A DNA stretch of 64,000 nucleotides from Myxococcales bacterium (lineage in GTDB: Bacteria; Myxococcota_A; Polyangia; Nannocystales; Nannocystaceae): assembly GCA_020633295.1 (NCBI GenBank), contig JACKDW010000018.1, forward strand, positions 62,001-126,000. Direction: 5' to 3'. The position numbers and the translations under genes are program-made. This document shows positions 1 through 8,545 of the stretch, in pieces (the stretch's first letter is position 1; the number at the start of each line of letters is the position of its first letter). The notes below the pieces were generated by a model. The model was not told the DNA's origin. It was given only the letters and a program-made list of their open reading frames with translations, and made no database searches.

Positions 1-769
1 AGGGATCCTCGTCGACATCGGGATCGCGCGGGCACGCGCCCGGCTTGATCGCGGCGAGGCGCGCGGCGTCCCATCGCTCGAGCGACGCGCGGAAGCACGG
101 CGTGCAGTCCATGGACTCGAACGCGCTCTCGACCATGAGCCGCACGACCACGCCGGCGCGGCGATCCCCGAACAGCGAGTGCAGCTGCACCGTCGCGGCG
201 TCGCCCGCGTGCTCCTCGGCGTCTTCCTCCACGTCCTCGTCCGCGTCCTCGGCGTCCTCGTCCTCGGCGTCCTCGGCGTCCGCTTCCGCCGCTGCGGGCG
301 CGTCGGGGGGGAGGCGCTCCAGCGCTCGCCACGAGCGTCGCGCGAGCTGCTCGTTGAGCGCGCGCGCGCGACCCTCGGCGTCGGCGAGCGCCGCCGGGCA
401 GTCGCGTTCGGGATCGAGCTCCTCGCGATCGACCAGCACCGGGTCGACGCGCGCGGTCTGATCAGCGACCGCCATCCATTGCAGGCCGATCCCGCCCGGA
501 CTCGATCCGTGGGCGCGATGGTTGGCGAGCGGCACCACGACCGTCGCGCCGTCGCTCGAGATCGCCGGGAACCCCTCGGCCACGACCGCCGGGCAGCCGT
601 CGCCGTCGCGCGAGACGGTGAAGCGGGGGGGCGGCTGGGCCGGCGACGCGTCGTCTTCGGTCGCGGGCGCGTCGACGCGCGCGTCGTCCTTGGGCGACTC
701 CGTGGACGTCGGGGACGAGGAGCACGCGAGCAGCAGCGCCAGCGCGCAGCAGGTCATCGCGCGGATCAT
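1..769 (-). CDS. Secreted lipoprotein, acidic-linker type (3' end beyond the window)
   Basis: The reading frame is open from the ATG at 769 to the left edge, so about 256 residues are visible and the C-terminus is missing. The protein starts with a short hydrophobic signal peptide ending in a lipobox (LLAC), followed by a Ser/Thr/Asp-rich linker, so it should be an exported lipid-anchored protein. Further on there is a long Asp/Glu/Ala run (roughly residues 160-190), then a segment with a CxxC pair (DCTPC). No family was recognised. A TAGCCT hexamer lies five bases upstream of the ATG, which suggests a nearly leaderless mRNA. An alternative start is the ATG at 757, but it would shorten the signal peptide. 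The function is unknown. Confidence 0.72.
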   Translation of the reverse strand, partial: MIRAMTCCALALLLACSSSPTSTESPKDDARVDAPATEDDASPAQPPPRFTVSRDGDGCPAVVAEGFPAISSDGATVVVPLANHRAHGSSPGGIGLQWMAVADQTARVDPVLVDREELDPERDCPAALADAEGRARALNEQLARRSWRALERLPPDAPAAAEADAEDAEDEDAEDADEDVEEDAEEHAGDAATVQLHSLFGDRRAGVVVRLMVESAFESMDCTPCFRASLERWDAARLAAIKPGACPRDPDVDEDP

Positions 770-870
770 CGAGCAGGCTACGCGCCGGCGCGCGGGCGTA
801 TTTCGCTCGCGGGTCACCCGGGGAGTGTGCCACGGAGCGGGCGCCGCGATCCGTTCGCGCGGGAGTCTGC

Positions 871-876
871 TAGCGT
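871..876 (+). promoter_or_regulatory. -10-like hexamer placed for a leaderless mRNA
   Basis: TAGCGT ends six bases before the GTG at 883. No clear -35 box is visible. The placement matches the recurring TANNNT-N6-start arrangement in this window. Confidence 0.45.
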
Positions 877-882
877 CGCGAC

Positions 883-1209
883 GTGCACCCGCGCTGGCAG
901 CCAGGCCGCCAAGGGACCGGCTACTGGAAGCTGCGGCTGCTCGCGCTGCGGCGGCTCGACCTCTACCTGCTGCGCTTCCCGCCGGGCTCGCGCGTGCCCG
1001 CGCATCGCGACGCCGTGCCCGAGGGGCGACACCTGCGGCTCAACCTCGTGCTCGTCCCTGCCCGACGCGGCGGCGAGTTCCGCTGCCCCGCGGCGCTGAT
1101 CGATCGCCCGCGGATCAAGCTGTTCCGCTCGGACCTGCACGCGCACGAGGTCACGCCGGTCGAGGAGGGCACGCGCTGGGTGCTCTCGTGCGGGCTGCTG
1201 CTGCCGTAG
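883..1209 (+). CDS. Small 2OG-Fe(II) oxygenase-like protein
   Basis: 108 residues with a GTG start. The sequence has the layout of a minimal double-stranded beta-helix oxygenase. An HRD triplet (HxD iron ligands) follows the phrase RVPAH, and a second His sits in a LHAHEV segment about 45 residues later, followed by G-T-R-W, where 2-oxoglutarate-binding Arg residues usually lie. This assignment rests on motif spacing only. The protein is shorter than most prolyl-hydroxylase relatives (about 180-200 aa), so it may be a reduced form or a domain fragment. The start is supported by a TAGCGT hexamer exactly six bases before the GTG. It sits between a divergent lipoprotein gene and a HAD phosphatase gene with no obvious shared role. 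Confidence 0.62.
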   Translation: MHPRWQPGRQGTGYWKLRLLALRRLDLYLLRFPPGSRVPAHRDAVPEGRHLRLNLVLVPARRGGEFRCPAALIDRPRIKLFRSDLHAHEVTPVEEGTRWVLSCGLLLP

Positions 1210-1257
1210 GACCGCGTCGTCGACGCGTCGCGCCGGGTCGCGTAGGGTACCCGGGAC

Positions 1258-1923
1258 ATGTCCCCGCGGGCGATCATCTTTGATCTCGACGGCACGCTGG
1301 TCGACACGCTCGCGCCGATCGCCCGGGCGATGAACGAGGTGCTCGCGGGCGCCGGGCTGCCGACCCACCCGATCGCGGCGTACCGTCGGTTCATCGGCGA
1401 CGGCGTCGCGGCGCTGGTCGAGCGGGCCGCGGGCGTCGGGTCGGGGCCGCGGCATGAGGCCATGATCGAGGCGTTTCGCGGGCGCGCCGTCGAGCTGCAG
1501 CTCGACCCGCGCATCGTGTTCCCCGGCGTGCTCCCGCTGCTCGACGCGCTGCGTGAGCGCGGGCTCCCGCGCGCCGTGCTGAGCAACAAGCCGCACGCCG
1601 ACACCGTTCGCGTCGTCGAGCGCGCGCTCCCGCGCGCCGGCTTCACCCGCGTCCTCGGGCACCGGCCGGGCGCGCCGCCCAAGCCCGATCCGTCCTCGGC
1701 GCTCGAGCTGGCGCGCGCGCTCGACGTCGCGCCCGCGCGCTGCGTGCTGGTGGGGGACAGCGAGACCGACATGCGCACGGCGAGCGCGGCCGGGATGATC
1801 GGGGTGGGCGTCGCGTGGGGGATGCACGCGCCGGATCGCGTGCGGGCCGCGGGCGCGGTCGCGGTGCTCTCGCGGCCGGCCGAGCTCCTGGAGCTCCTCG
1901 AGTCGAGCTCCTCGATCTCCTAG
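1258..1923 (+). CDS. HAD-family phosphatase, phosphoglycolate phosphatase-like
   Basis: 221 residues, the usual size for Gph/PGP-type HAD hydrolases. Motif I is DLDGTLVDT, with the nucleophile Asp9 and acid/base Asp11. Motif II is the Ser in LSNKPH, motif III is the Lys in PPKPDPS, and motif IV is VGDSETD. A helical C1 cap lies between motifs I and II. Such enzymes are cytoplasmic Mg-dependent phosphatases of small phosphorylated metabolites, such as 2-phosphoglycolate; the exact substrate cannot be read from the sequence. The ATG at 1258 is favoured because motif I follows at once. A TAGGGT hexamer lies nine bases upstream. The gene is on the same strand as the 2OG-like gene, with a 48-base gap. 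Confidence 0.9.
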   Translation: MSPRAIIFDLDGTLVDTLAPIARAMNEVLAGAGLPTHPIAAYRRFIGDGVAALVERAAGVGSGPRHEAMIEAFRGRAVELQLDPRIVFPGVLPLLDALRERGLPRAVLSNKPHADTVRVVERALPRAGFTRVLGHRPGAPPKPDPSSALELARALDVAPARCVLVGDSETDMRTASAAGMIGVGVAWGMHAPDRVRAAGAVAVLSRPAELLELLESSSSIS

Positions 1924-2063
1924 AACGCTGCGAGTTTCTGAGAGACCGCGAGACCGGGCTGAATCGATGTTCGCGGCCGTCGCCCGCCCGGCGCTCGCCT
2001 GCGCGCGCGTTCGCGCTGTGACCCGCTGCACACGGCCCGCGCGGGCCGACGCGGCGCGGGCTG

Positions 2064-2069
2064 TACCCT
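2064..2069 (+). promoter_or_regulatory. -10-like hexamer placed for a leaderless mRNA
   Basis: TACCCT ends exactly six bases before the GTG at 2076. No convincing -35 element is seen in the GC-rich sequence upstream. Confidence 0.45.
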
Positions 2070-2075
2070 GCGGCC

Positions 2076-3029
2076 GTGGCGATCCAGCGTGTAGAGGCAA
2101 GCGACCTTCTAGAGCCGACGCGACTCGGCGAGCTGCTGCGAGCCCGCGAGCCGTTCGTCGTCCGCGAGGCGCCCGGGATCACGGGCTCCTTCGCGCGCGC
2201 GACCGCGGCCTTCAAGCGCAAGCGCATGGAGCTGTGGGACCAGAAGAACGACTTCTTCCGCATCTTCCGCGGCGCGCTCGAGGACCACGACGGCGAGAGC
2301 TGCCCGTGCACCGAGATGTCGGGGACGGACACGATCGCGTCCGACGAGGTCGTCGCCACCGACGACTTCCAGGTCGTGCTGCGCTTCATCTTCCCGGGCT
2401 CCGAGATCGACAAGGCGTTCGTGCGGCCCGCGCTCGAGGGGCCGCTCGCCGAGCTCGCGCGGCGAGGCGGCGGCGCGCACCTCTTCAACACGCTGTTCGT
2501 CTCGCGCGGCGAGACCCGGGGCATCCTGCACGCGCACAACTACGACGTCTTCGGCGTGTACCCGGAGGTCGGCGCGGGCAGCCGGATGATCATGTTCCCG
2601 GTCGAGCTCTACGCGCGCCTGCGCAGCAAGTGCATGCCGGCGCGCTCCGGCGTGATCAATTTCCACAACTACGAGCTCGAGGACGAGCTCATGGACCAGG
2701 CGCACACGCTCGAGCTCGAGCCCGGCGATCTCGTGCACATCCCGTTCTGCTGGTACCACCGCGTCGATCACCGGGGGCTCTACGTGCACATGGCGAGCAA
2801 CTGGCACCTCCCGGCGCTGCTCGAGTCGCGGCTCGCGGCGGTGCGCCCGTACATCGCCGCGGACGAGTGGTCGCTGTTCGAGGCCCACACGCGGCGCTTC
2901 CGGGTCTGGAAGCTGCTCGCGCCCGTCGACCACCTCGCGTTCCTCGCCGCCGAGCGCCTGCCGCTGCTGCAGCGGCTCATGCCCGGCTTCGAGCGCGCCA
3001 AGTCCCGGCTGCTCGACGCCCCGCGTTGA
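2076..3029 (+). CDS. Cupin/JmjC-like 2OG-Fe(II) oxygenase family protein
   Basis: 317 residues, GTG start. The middle of the protein has a cupin_8/JmjC-type core. A HAHNYDVF segment probably carries the first iron ligand His and an acidic ligand. It is followed about 75 residues later by ELEPGDLVHIPFCWYHRV, the typical 'PGD...IP..W.H' strand with the last His ligand. In related proteins this fold hydroxylates proteins or small molecules, using 2-oxoglutarate and Fe(II). The N-terminal 100 residues contain a Cys pair (CPC). A substrate cannot be inferred. The gene ends in a tandem repeat that places a TGA in every reading frame. The start is supported by TACCCT six bases upstream. Confidence 0.72.
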   Translation: MAIQRVEASDLLEPTRLGELLRAREPFVVREAPGITGSFARATAAFKRKRMELWDQKNDFFRIFRGALEDHDGESCPCTEMSGTDTIASDEVVATDDFQVVLRFIFPGSEIDKAFVRPALEGPLAELARRGGGAHLFNTLFVSRGETRGILHAHNYDVFGVYPEVGAGSRMIMFPVELYARLRSKCMPARSGVINFHNYELEDELMDQAHTLELEPGDLVHIPFCWYHRVDHRGLYVHMASNWHLPALLESRLAAVRPYIAADEWSLFEAHTRRFRVWKLLAPVDHLAFLAAERLPLLQRLMPGFERAKSRLLDAPR

Positions 3030-3050
3030 CCGCGGTTGACCGCGGTTGAC
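3020..3050 (+). repeat. 10-bp tandem repeat over the stop codon
   Basis: About three copies of a unit like cgcggttgac. The repeat puts TGA at 3027, 3037 and 3047, so all three forward frames are closed within 23 bases. Confidence 0.8.
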
Positions 3051-3075
3051 CGCGACGAGTCGAGAACGTTCGCGG

Positions 3076-3105
3076 TTGTTCTCGCCGCGAGGATCCGCCT
3101 ACAGT
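3076..3105 (+). promoter_or_regulatory. Candidate sigma-70 promoter with a dyad over the -35 region
   Basis: TTGTTC (3076-3081) and TACAGT (3100-3105) are 18 bases apart, and the ATG at 3112 begins six bases after the -10 hexamer, so the mRNA should be leaderless. A 7-bp inverted repeat (CGAGAAC, 3061-3067; GTTCTCG, 3078-3084) overlaps the -35 box and could be an operator. Confidence 0.55.
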
Positions 3106-3111
3106 GGGGGC

Positions 3112-3861
3112 ATGGCTGCACGCGCCCCCCGTCCCCGGCTCTCCTTCACGCTGGTCGCGCTCTCCTGCGCGCTCTCGGTCGCGCTCCCCGTCGCGCTCAC
3201 GGGCTGCGACACCGCGGCCAAGCCCGAACCCGCGAAAGCTCCGCCGGACAAGACCGCCGAGCCGACGCCGCCGACGCCGCCGACGCCGCCGCCCGTCGCC
3301 ACGCGCGAGGGTCCAGGATGGCTCGACGGCCAGGTGATCAAGGACGCGATGGAGCGCGCCGGCGTCCACAAGGTCAAGCTCGACGTCGGTGAAGACGGCG
3401 CGCTGCGCTACATCGCGGTCTATCACGATGACGCGGCGGCGATCCCCGAGGCGGTCGTGAAGGCCAGGCCCGCAGAGTTCGCGGACGCCGAGGTCGTGAC
3501 CTACGAGCGCGAGCACTACGCGGACATCGGACCCGTGCACGAGGTCGAGCTCAAGACCAAGGACGGGCGCGAGTGTGAGTACAGCGCCAAGCCCGACGGC
3601 GCGCTCGTCTACACCGAGTGCAAGCTCGACGCGAAGGACGTGCCCCCGGCGGTGCTCAAGGGCGTCTCGGACCGCGTCGGCGGCGGCGAGCCGGTCGTGA
3701 AGGAGGCCGAGCTGACGACGCGCGCGGACGGCAGCGAGGAGTACGGCATCGTGGTCGACCACGAGGGCGCCGAGCTGAAGTTCTACGTCGACAAGGACGG
3801 CGGGGTGAGCCGCGCGCTGCACCGAATCCCGGCCGTGGTCTCGGTGCCGTACAAGGGCTGA
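3112..3861 (+). CDS. Lipoprotein with PepSY-like repeats
   Basis: 249 residues from the ATG at 3112, which I prefer to upstream starts because a -10-like box lies just before it. An Arg-rich n-region and a hydrophobic stretch lead to a lipobox (LTGC). A Pro/Thr/Lys linker of about 30 residues follows, with a TPP triplet repeated three times. The mature part (from about residue 65) has alternating charged strands of the kind 'VHKVKLDVGEDGALRYIAVYHD' and 'VELKTKDGRECEYSAKPDGALVYTECK'. These resemble tandem PepSY/BLIP-like folds. The function is probably periplasmic or at the cell surface; a binding partner cannot be inferred. The gene stands alone. Confidence 0.7.
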   Translation: MAARAPRPRLSFTLVALSCALSVALPVALTGCDTAAKPEPAKAPPDKTAEPTPPTPPTPPPVATREGPGWLDGQVIKDAMERAGVHKVKLDVGEDGALRYIAVYHDDAAAIPEAVVKARPAEFADAEVVTYEREHYADIGPVHEVELKTKDGRECEYSAKPDGALVYTECKLDAKDVPPAVLKGVSDRVGGGEPVVKEAELTTRADGSEEYGIVVDHEGAELKFYVDKDGGVSRALHRIPAVVSVPYKG

Positions 3862-3890
3862 GCGCGGCCTCCCGGGCGCGGCGCGGCGTG

Positions 3891-4298
3891 TTACCCCGCC
3901 GCGCTCGCGACGGCGTCGGCGGCCTCGGGCGTGATGTCATGCTCGAGGCCGATCGCCTTGTTAAACGTGTTGTAGGCGCTCATCATCGCCGCGATCTCGA
4001 GCGCGCCGCTCACCTCCTCGTCGCTCGCGCCGGCCTTGAGCGCGAGCGCGCGGTGGGCGAGCAGGCAGTAGCTGCAGCCGTTGGCCGCGCTCACCGCGAG
4101 CGCGATGAGCTGTCGAACCTGCTCGTCGAGGTTCTTCCCCGCAGCGTCCTCGAGCTGCAGCATCGACTGCAGGAACGCGCCGCTGCGCCCCATCGCCTGG
4201 AACGTCGCGGGCAGCGCTCCTAGCGACCTCCTGATGTTGTCCTGGGTCCGTCGCGCCTTCTCGTCTCCGGCGCCGTCATAGAGCTTCACGTGTGCCAT
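3891..4298 (-). CDS. Carboxymuconolactone decarboxylase / AhpD-family protein
   Basis: 135 residues. The core motif is the AhpD redox site: Glu59 ahead of Cys75-x-x-Cys78-x3-His82 in a helix (GCSYCLLAH). Proteins of this family are cytoplasmic peroxidase-like or reductant proteins (alkylhydroperoxidase D type) that use the vicinal thiols; some act as decarboxylases. The start at 4298 (MAHVKLYDG) fits family length; an open frame upstream adds only Arg/Pro-rich residues. The gene is divergent from the ECF sigma factor gene at 4431, with a shared 132-base promoter region, so a link to that sigma factor is possible but not shown. Confidence 0.88.
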   Translation of the reverse strand: MAHVKLYDGAGDEKARRTQDNIRRSLGALPATFQAMGRSGAFLQSMLQLEDAAGKNLDEQVRQLIALAVSAANGCSYCLLAHRALALKAGASDEEVSGALEIAAMMSAYNTFNKAIGLEHDITPEAADAVASAAG

Positions 4299-4430
4299 CG
4301 GTGTCCTCGATCCATACGTCGCGCCGGCCTCGTCGCGAGGCGGACGCGGTCTTGGGTTGTTCGTCTTCTCAGACGCGCGGGCGCGGCTCACCCTTACGTC
4401 GGCGCGAGAAGATCAGGCACAATCTCCGCG

Positions 4431-5036
4431 ATGGGGCTCTCGAGCACGCCGCGCGATCGCTCGCGGATCGCGGCGCTCGCCGCTGGCGACGCCGAGGCGA
4501 TCGGCGCGCTGCGGAGCCGGATCGCGCGGGGCCTGCGGGCCGCGCTCGCGCGGCGCTCGGGGATCTGCGAGGCCGACATCGAGGACTTCACGCAGGACGC
4601 GGTCACGCGGGTGCTCGCGGGGCTCGACTCGTTTCGCCACGAGAGCGCCTTCGACACCTGGGCGATGGCGGTCGCGGTCCGCGTGGCCTTCACCGCGCTG
4701 CGTCGACGTCGCTGGACGCCGGCGTCGGTCGACGAGCGGCTCGAGTCGCTCACGCGGGGCGCGTGGGCGGCGACGCCGGAGTCCGAGCGCGCGCGCGCGG
4801 AGCTGCACGCGCTGCTGCACGAGCTGATCGCGACCGGGCTGACGCCGCGGCAGCGCGCGGCGCTGCTGGGCGAGCTCGACGGGGTCCCCCAGGTCGCGCT
4901 CGCCGAGCGCTTCGGCGTGAGCCCCGGGGCGATCTACAAGATGACCCACGACGCGCGGCGCAAGCTGAAGCGGCTGCTCGAGGCGCGCGGCTACGACGCT
5001 GCGGCGATCGCCTCGGTGCTCGCGGACGGGAGGTAG
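4431..5036 (+). CDS. ECF-type RNA polymerase sigma factor
   Basis: 201 residues. Region 2 is recognisable around residues 45-95 (DIEDFTQDAVTRVL, then FDTWAMAVAVRVA), including the acidic core-binding helix and the aromatic -10 recognition part. Region 4 is at about 140-185, with a helix-turn-helix (QVALAERFGVSPGAIYKM) followed by basic residues. The gene should direct RNA polymerase to a small regulon. Start: ATG at 4431, with CACAAT seven bases upstream as a possible -10 box of a leaderless transcript. It is followed after six bases by a small gene with a Cys/His motif, the usual place for its anti-sigma factor. Confidence 0.88.
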   Translation: MGLSSTPRDRSRIAALAAGDAEAIGALRSRIARGLRAALARRSGICEADIEDFTQDAVTRVLAGLDSFRHESAFDTWAMAVAVRVAFTALRRRRWTPASVDERLESLTRGAWAATPESERARAELHALLHELIATGLTPRQRAALLGELDGVPQVALAERFGVSPGAIYKMTHDARRKLKRLLEARGYDAAAIASVLADGR

Positions 5037-5042
5037 CGGACG

Positions 5043-5279
5043 ATGGGCTTGACCAGCGATCAGATCAACACGCTCGCGCAGCTCGTCGTGGACACGGCGG
5101 CCGCGGAGATCGACTGTGACGAGTTCCTGCGGCGCGTCGGGGAGCTCGCCGCCGCGCTCGCCGAGCCCGCGACGTCGACGCGCTCGCTGCGCGAGGCGGC
5201 GCAGCACCTCAAGGTCTGTCCCGAGTGCCAGGAGGAGCTGCGCGCGCTGCTCGAGATCCTCGAGCTCGAGTCGCGCTGA
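5043..5279 (+). CDS. Small zinc-finger-type anti-sigma candidate
   Basis: 78 residues, six bases after the sigma factor gene and surely co-transcribed with it. Near the C-terminus is a HLKVCPEC segment (H-x3-C-x2-C), the signature of zinc-binding anti-sigma (ZAS) domains, embedded in predicted helices rich in Leu, Ala and Glu. There is no membrane segment, so if it is the anti-sigma factor it would be a soluble, possibly redox-responsive one. It is much shorter than typical ZAS proteins and carries no sensory domain. The pairing is inferred from position and motif only. Confidence 0.7.
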   Translation: MGLTSDQINTLAQLVVDTAAAEIDCDEFLRRVGELAAALAEPATSTRSLREAAQHLKVCPECQEELRALLEILELESR

Positions 5280-5301
5280 GCTCGGCGCGGTCGCGGGCTG
5301 A

Positions 5302-8300
5302 TCAGCGCAGGCGCAGCGCGAGCGCGGCGCCCTCCGGGCGTTCGGGCCAGCTCTCGAACTCCGCGCGCGCGCGCGACAGCGGCTCGGCGAGCGCGTCGGG
5401 CGGGGCGTCGACGTCGACGCCGATCACGTAGCGCAGGCCCGGCGCCTCGCCCTCGACGCGCGCGGGGCTCGAGTACGGCCGCAGCAGCGGCGCGTCGGGG
5501 GAGCTCCGGAGCGCCCGCCGGAGCGCGCCGTCGAGGCGCACGAGCAGCGTCACGATATGTCCGAGGAGCCATCCTCGGGCGCGCGCGAGCCCGTCGTCGT
5601 CCGCGGCGCGCAGCGTGAGCTCGAGCAGCGCGGCGTGGGGCGGCTGCTGGGTCTGCGGGCGCGCCGGTCGACACAGCTCGGCGAGCCGCGCGTCGTCGGG
5701 GACGTCGCGCGCGCCGAGCAGCGCGGCGGCGCGGGCGAGCTCGCGCTCGAGCACGGCGAGCGTCGGTCGCGAGGACGCGGCCGTGCAGTTGCGCGCGGGC
5801 GCGGCGGGCGCGAGGACCACCAGCGGCCCGGGCGAGGGCTCATCGCCGGCGCGCTCGCCCGCGCTGTCGTCGGAGGCCCCAGCCTGCTCGGCGGGACCGG
5901 CGGGCGCGAGCGAGATCGGGTCGCGCAGCGATCGCTCCTGCGCGCGCGCGCAGGAAGTCGGCGAAGCTGCGGCGCGCGTCGAGTTTCGACGTCAACAAAT
6001 GGACGGGCGGAGCGCGCGGCGCCGCCTCGAGCAGGATGATCGCCCACGCGAGCCCGCCCGGGTAGCCGAGCGCGTTGGCGTCGACGTCGCGGGCTCGGGC
6101 CCAGCGCCGCACGAGCCGCAGCGTCGCGCGGAAGCCCTCGAGGCCCCCCGGCGAGAAGTCGCGCGCGCGCGCGAGCAGCTCGTCCACGTCGAGCGTCGCC
6201 AGCAGCGAGCGCGCGCTGACGTCGTCGAGCGCGGCGCGGGCCGAGGGCGGGAGCTCGCGCGGCGCGGCGATCGGCGTGCCCGCCGGCGTGCGGATGTACT
6301 GGACGTCGACGGGCTCGCCGTCGACGCGCAGCTCGAGCCTGGGCGTGCGCGCCTGGTCGACGACGCGGTGCTGGACGTCGCGCCCGAGCGCCGCGAGGCG
6401 CTCCGGGAGCCGCGCGAACAGGCGCGCGCGCGGGAACCACGACGGGCCGACGCACACGACGTCGACGTCGGAGTTCGCCGTGGCCACGCCGAGCCGATGC
6501 GAGCCGATGAGGTGCACGTGGCGGACGTCGGGCGGCGCCTCGGCGCCGTGGATGCAGGCGACGCAGGCGCGCTCGAGATCCTCGAGCAGCGCGTCGAGCT
6601 CGCGCGCCGGCGGTGCGGGGGCGGACGGTTCGGGGGCGGCCGGGGCAGGCGGCCGCGCGAGCGCGACCTCGTGACGAAGCTCGAACGGCTCGTCGTCGCG
6701 GCGGCTGATCAGCGCGAGCGCGTCGACGGTGAAGCGCGGCGGCTGCCAGCCGGCGCGCCAGCGCTGGATCGTCGCCTCGACGTCCTCCCCGGAGTCGAGG
6801 CGCGCGACGGTGAGGTGGGGCGTGAAGCCGGCGCGCGAGCGCCTGCCGTGCTCGTCGCAGCGCGGGAACAGGGCGGCGAGCGTCGCGTGCAGCCGCCGCA
6901 GCGCGTCGGGGGGATCGCAGCGCGGCGCGAGCCAGACGGTCACGCCGCGGCGCGCGCGGAAGGTGCTGAATTCCTCGAGCGAGATCGTGAAGGGCGGCGC
7001 GTCCGCGAGCGCGCGCCGGAGCGCGTCGGCGGCCTCGGCGAGCAGCGGCTCCGGCACGAAGCCGTAGAGGAGGTTGAGGTGCGGCGGCCAGCGCGAGTGC
7101 GACGGATCGTGCCGCGCGCGGATCGCCTGAATGGAGGGCCAGATCTCGGGCGGCGGGATGATCGCGAGCGCGGAGCGGTGCACCGGCTCGGCGTCCCGCA
7201 GCGCGGGGGACAGCGCGGCCTGCGGCTCGACCGGCTCGACCTGGAGCAGCGCGCACAGCCCGAAGTGATCGGAGGGGTACAGCGGCAGCCCGCTGTGCTC
7301 CGGCGGCGCGTCGATCGGCGCGGTCGCGATCATCGTGATGTCGACCGGCGAGAGCCACTCGGGCGCCTCGCCGGTCAGGCGCGCGTAGACGCGGTCGAGC
7401 CGGCCGGGTCGCTGGCTGAGGCTCGTGATCGCGGCGAGGCCGTTGACGCGCGGATCGAAGGTCATCCCGGGGTCGTCGGGGTTGTGCTCGGTCCACAGGT
7501 CCGTGAAGCCGCGCGCCGCGAGCTGGGCCGCGAGCGCGTCGTCGCGGGCGTTGAAGTCGCCGAGCAGCACGCACGCGTGCGCGCGCTCGCGGGCGACCCG
7601 GTCGACGAGCGTGAGCGCGACCTCGAGCTCGCGGGCGCGCACCTCGGCGGCGCCCTCGGCCCGGCTGCTCGTGAGGTGCACGATCGGCGTGATCAGCAGG
7701 CGCCCGGCGAGCTCGAGCTCGCCGATCACGACGCGCTTGTGCCCGTTGAGCCTCGCGACGTGGAGGCGCGTCGGCAGGCGCGAGAGCAGCAGCTGGCCGT
7801 ACGGGTGCACCGTGGAGCCCGCCGCGTCCGCGCCCGCCGACGACGCGCCCTCGGTCTCGCTGACCCAGTAGTCGCGCTGGATCCACGGCGTGTCGAGCAG
7901 GATGGCGAGCAGGCGCGGCGTGACCTCCTGCAGCGCGATGATGTCGGCGTTGAGCTCGCGCAGCGCGTCGAGCAGCGCCGGCGTGCGCCGGGCGGTGTGG
8001 ATGCGCTCGGGCTGGTACAGATCGAATAGCACGTTGAGCGTGACGAGCGTCAGCGCGGTGGGGCAGGGGGCGGGCGCCGCCGCCTCGGGCGCGCGCGCGA
8101 TCCAGCGGCCGCGCGCGGCGTCGTGGCGATACACGGCGCGCGGCTCGAGCTCGATCGCGTCGACGTCGAGCGGACGTCGCGGGCGCTTGCGCGTCCGCGC
8201 GGCGCGGCGCGGCGCGGTCGGGAGCTCGGCGGCCGCGCGCTGCCGGGCGATCGCCGCGAGCACGGTGTCGGTGTCGGGCGCGAGGCTGTCACCGGTCCCG

Positions 8301-8545
8301 TGGAGCAGGTCGACGCGGTCGCGGCGGCTCCACACCGTCAGCGCCTCGACGCGCACGTGCCACACGCGGTGCCAGGGGATCGAGCCGTCGGTCGGGAACT
8401 CGACGAGCGGGATCTCGGTGAGGCCGTCGAAGCGCTCCTCGTAGCCGACCGTGAACGCGCGCTCGTCGAGCGCGGGGTCCCAGCGGATCTGGTCGATCAC
8501 CTGTCGGCTCGTCCGCAGCGCGGTCTTGTCGTTACGCCGTGCCAT
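5302..8545 (-). CDS. Four-domain RNA repair protein (MJ1316 / EEP / 2H / poly(A)-polymerase-type NTase), one frameshift
   Basis: Read from the ATG at 8545; upstream in-frame ATG at 8635 adds only unrelated residues. Domains in order: (1) residues 1-85, an MJ1316/DUF504 RNA cyclic-end recognition domain (TSRQVIDQIRWDP, VGYEERFDGL, IPWHRV). (2) About 163-435, an endonuclease/exonuclease/phosphatase domain (TLNVLFD, ALQEV, LLGDFNARDD at 327-336, PSDHFG). (3) About 455-630, a 2H (2'-5' RNA ligase-like) phosphoesterase with two H-x-T/N motifs (HLNLLYGF, HLTVAR). (4) From about 650, a nucleotidyltransferase with GSHRLG and an SDVDVV catalytic Asp pair, then the poly(A)-polymerase central domain (YPGGLAWAI). 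The frame is lost at 5941-5951, in a CG run. Residues continuing to the stop at 5302 lie in another frame and complete the C-terminal domain. Similar domain sets have been linked to repair of RNA with 2',3'-cyclic ends. The gene is monocistronic. Confidence 0.83.
5941..5951. other. Frameshift site in a CG dinucleotide run
   Basis: The run CGCGCGCGCGC lies inside the RNA-repair gene. Before it the minus-strand frame reads ...FADFLRARA; after it the coding frame resumes as ...ERSLRDPISLAP in another frame. Length error or true slippage in this run would explain it. Confidence 0.7.

Noticed and set aside
5615..8029. Long plus-strand open frame opposite the RNA-repair gene
   Set aside because: It has no family motifs, and the minus strand encodes four recognisable domains.
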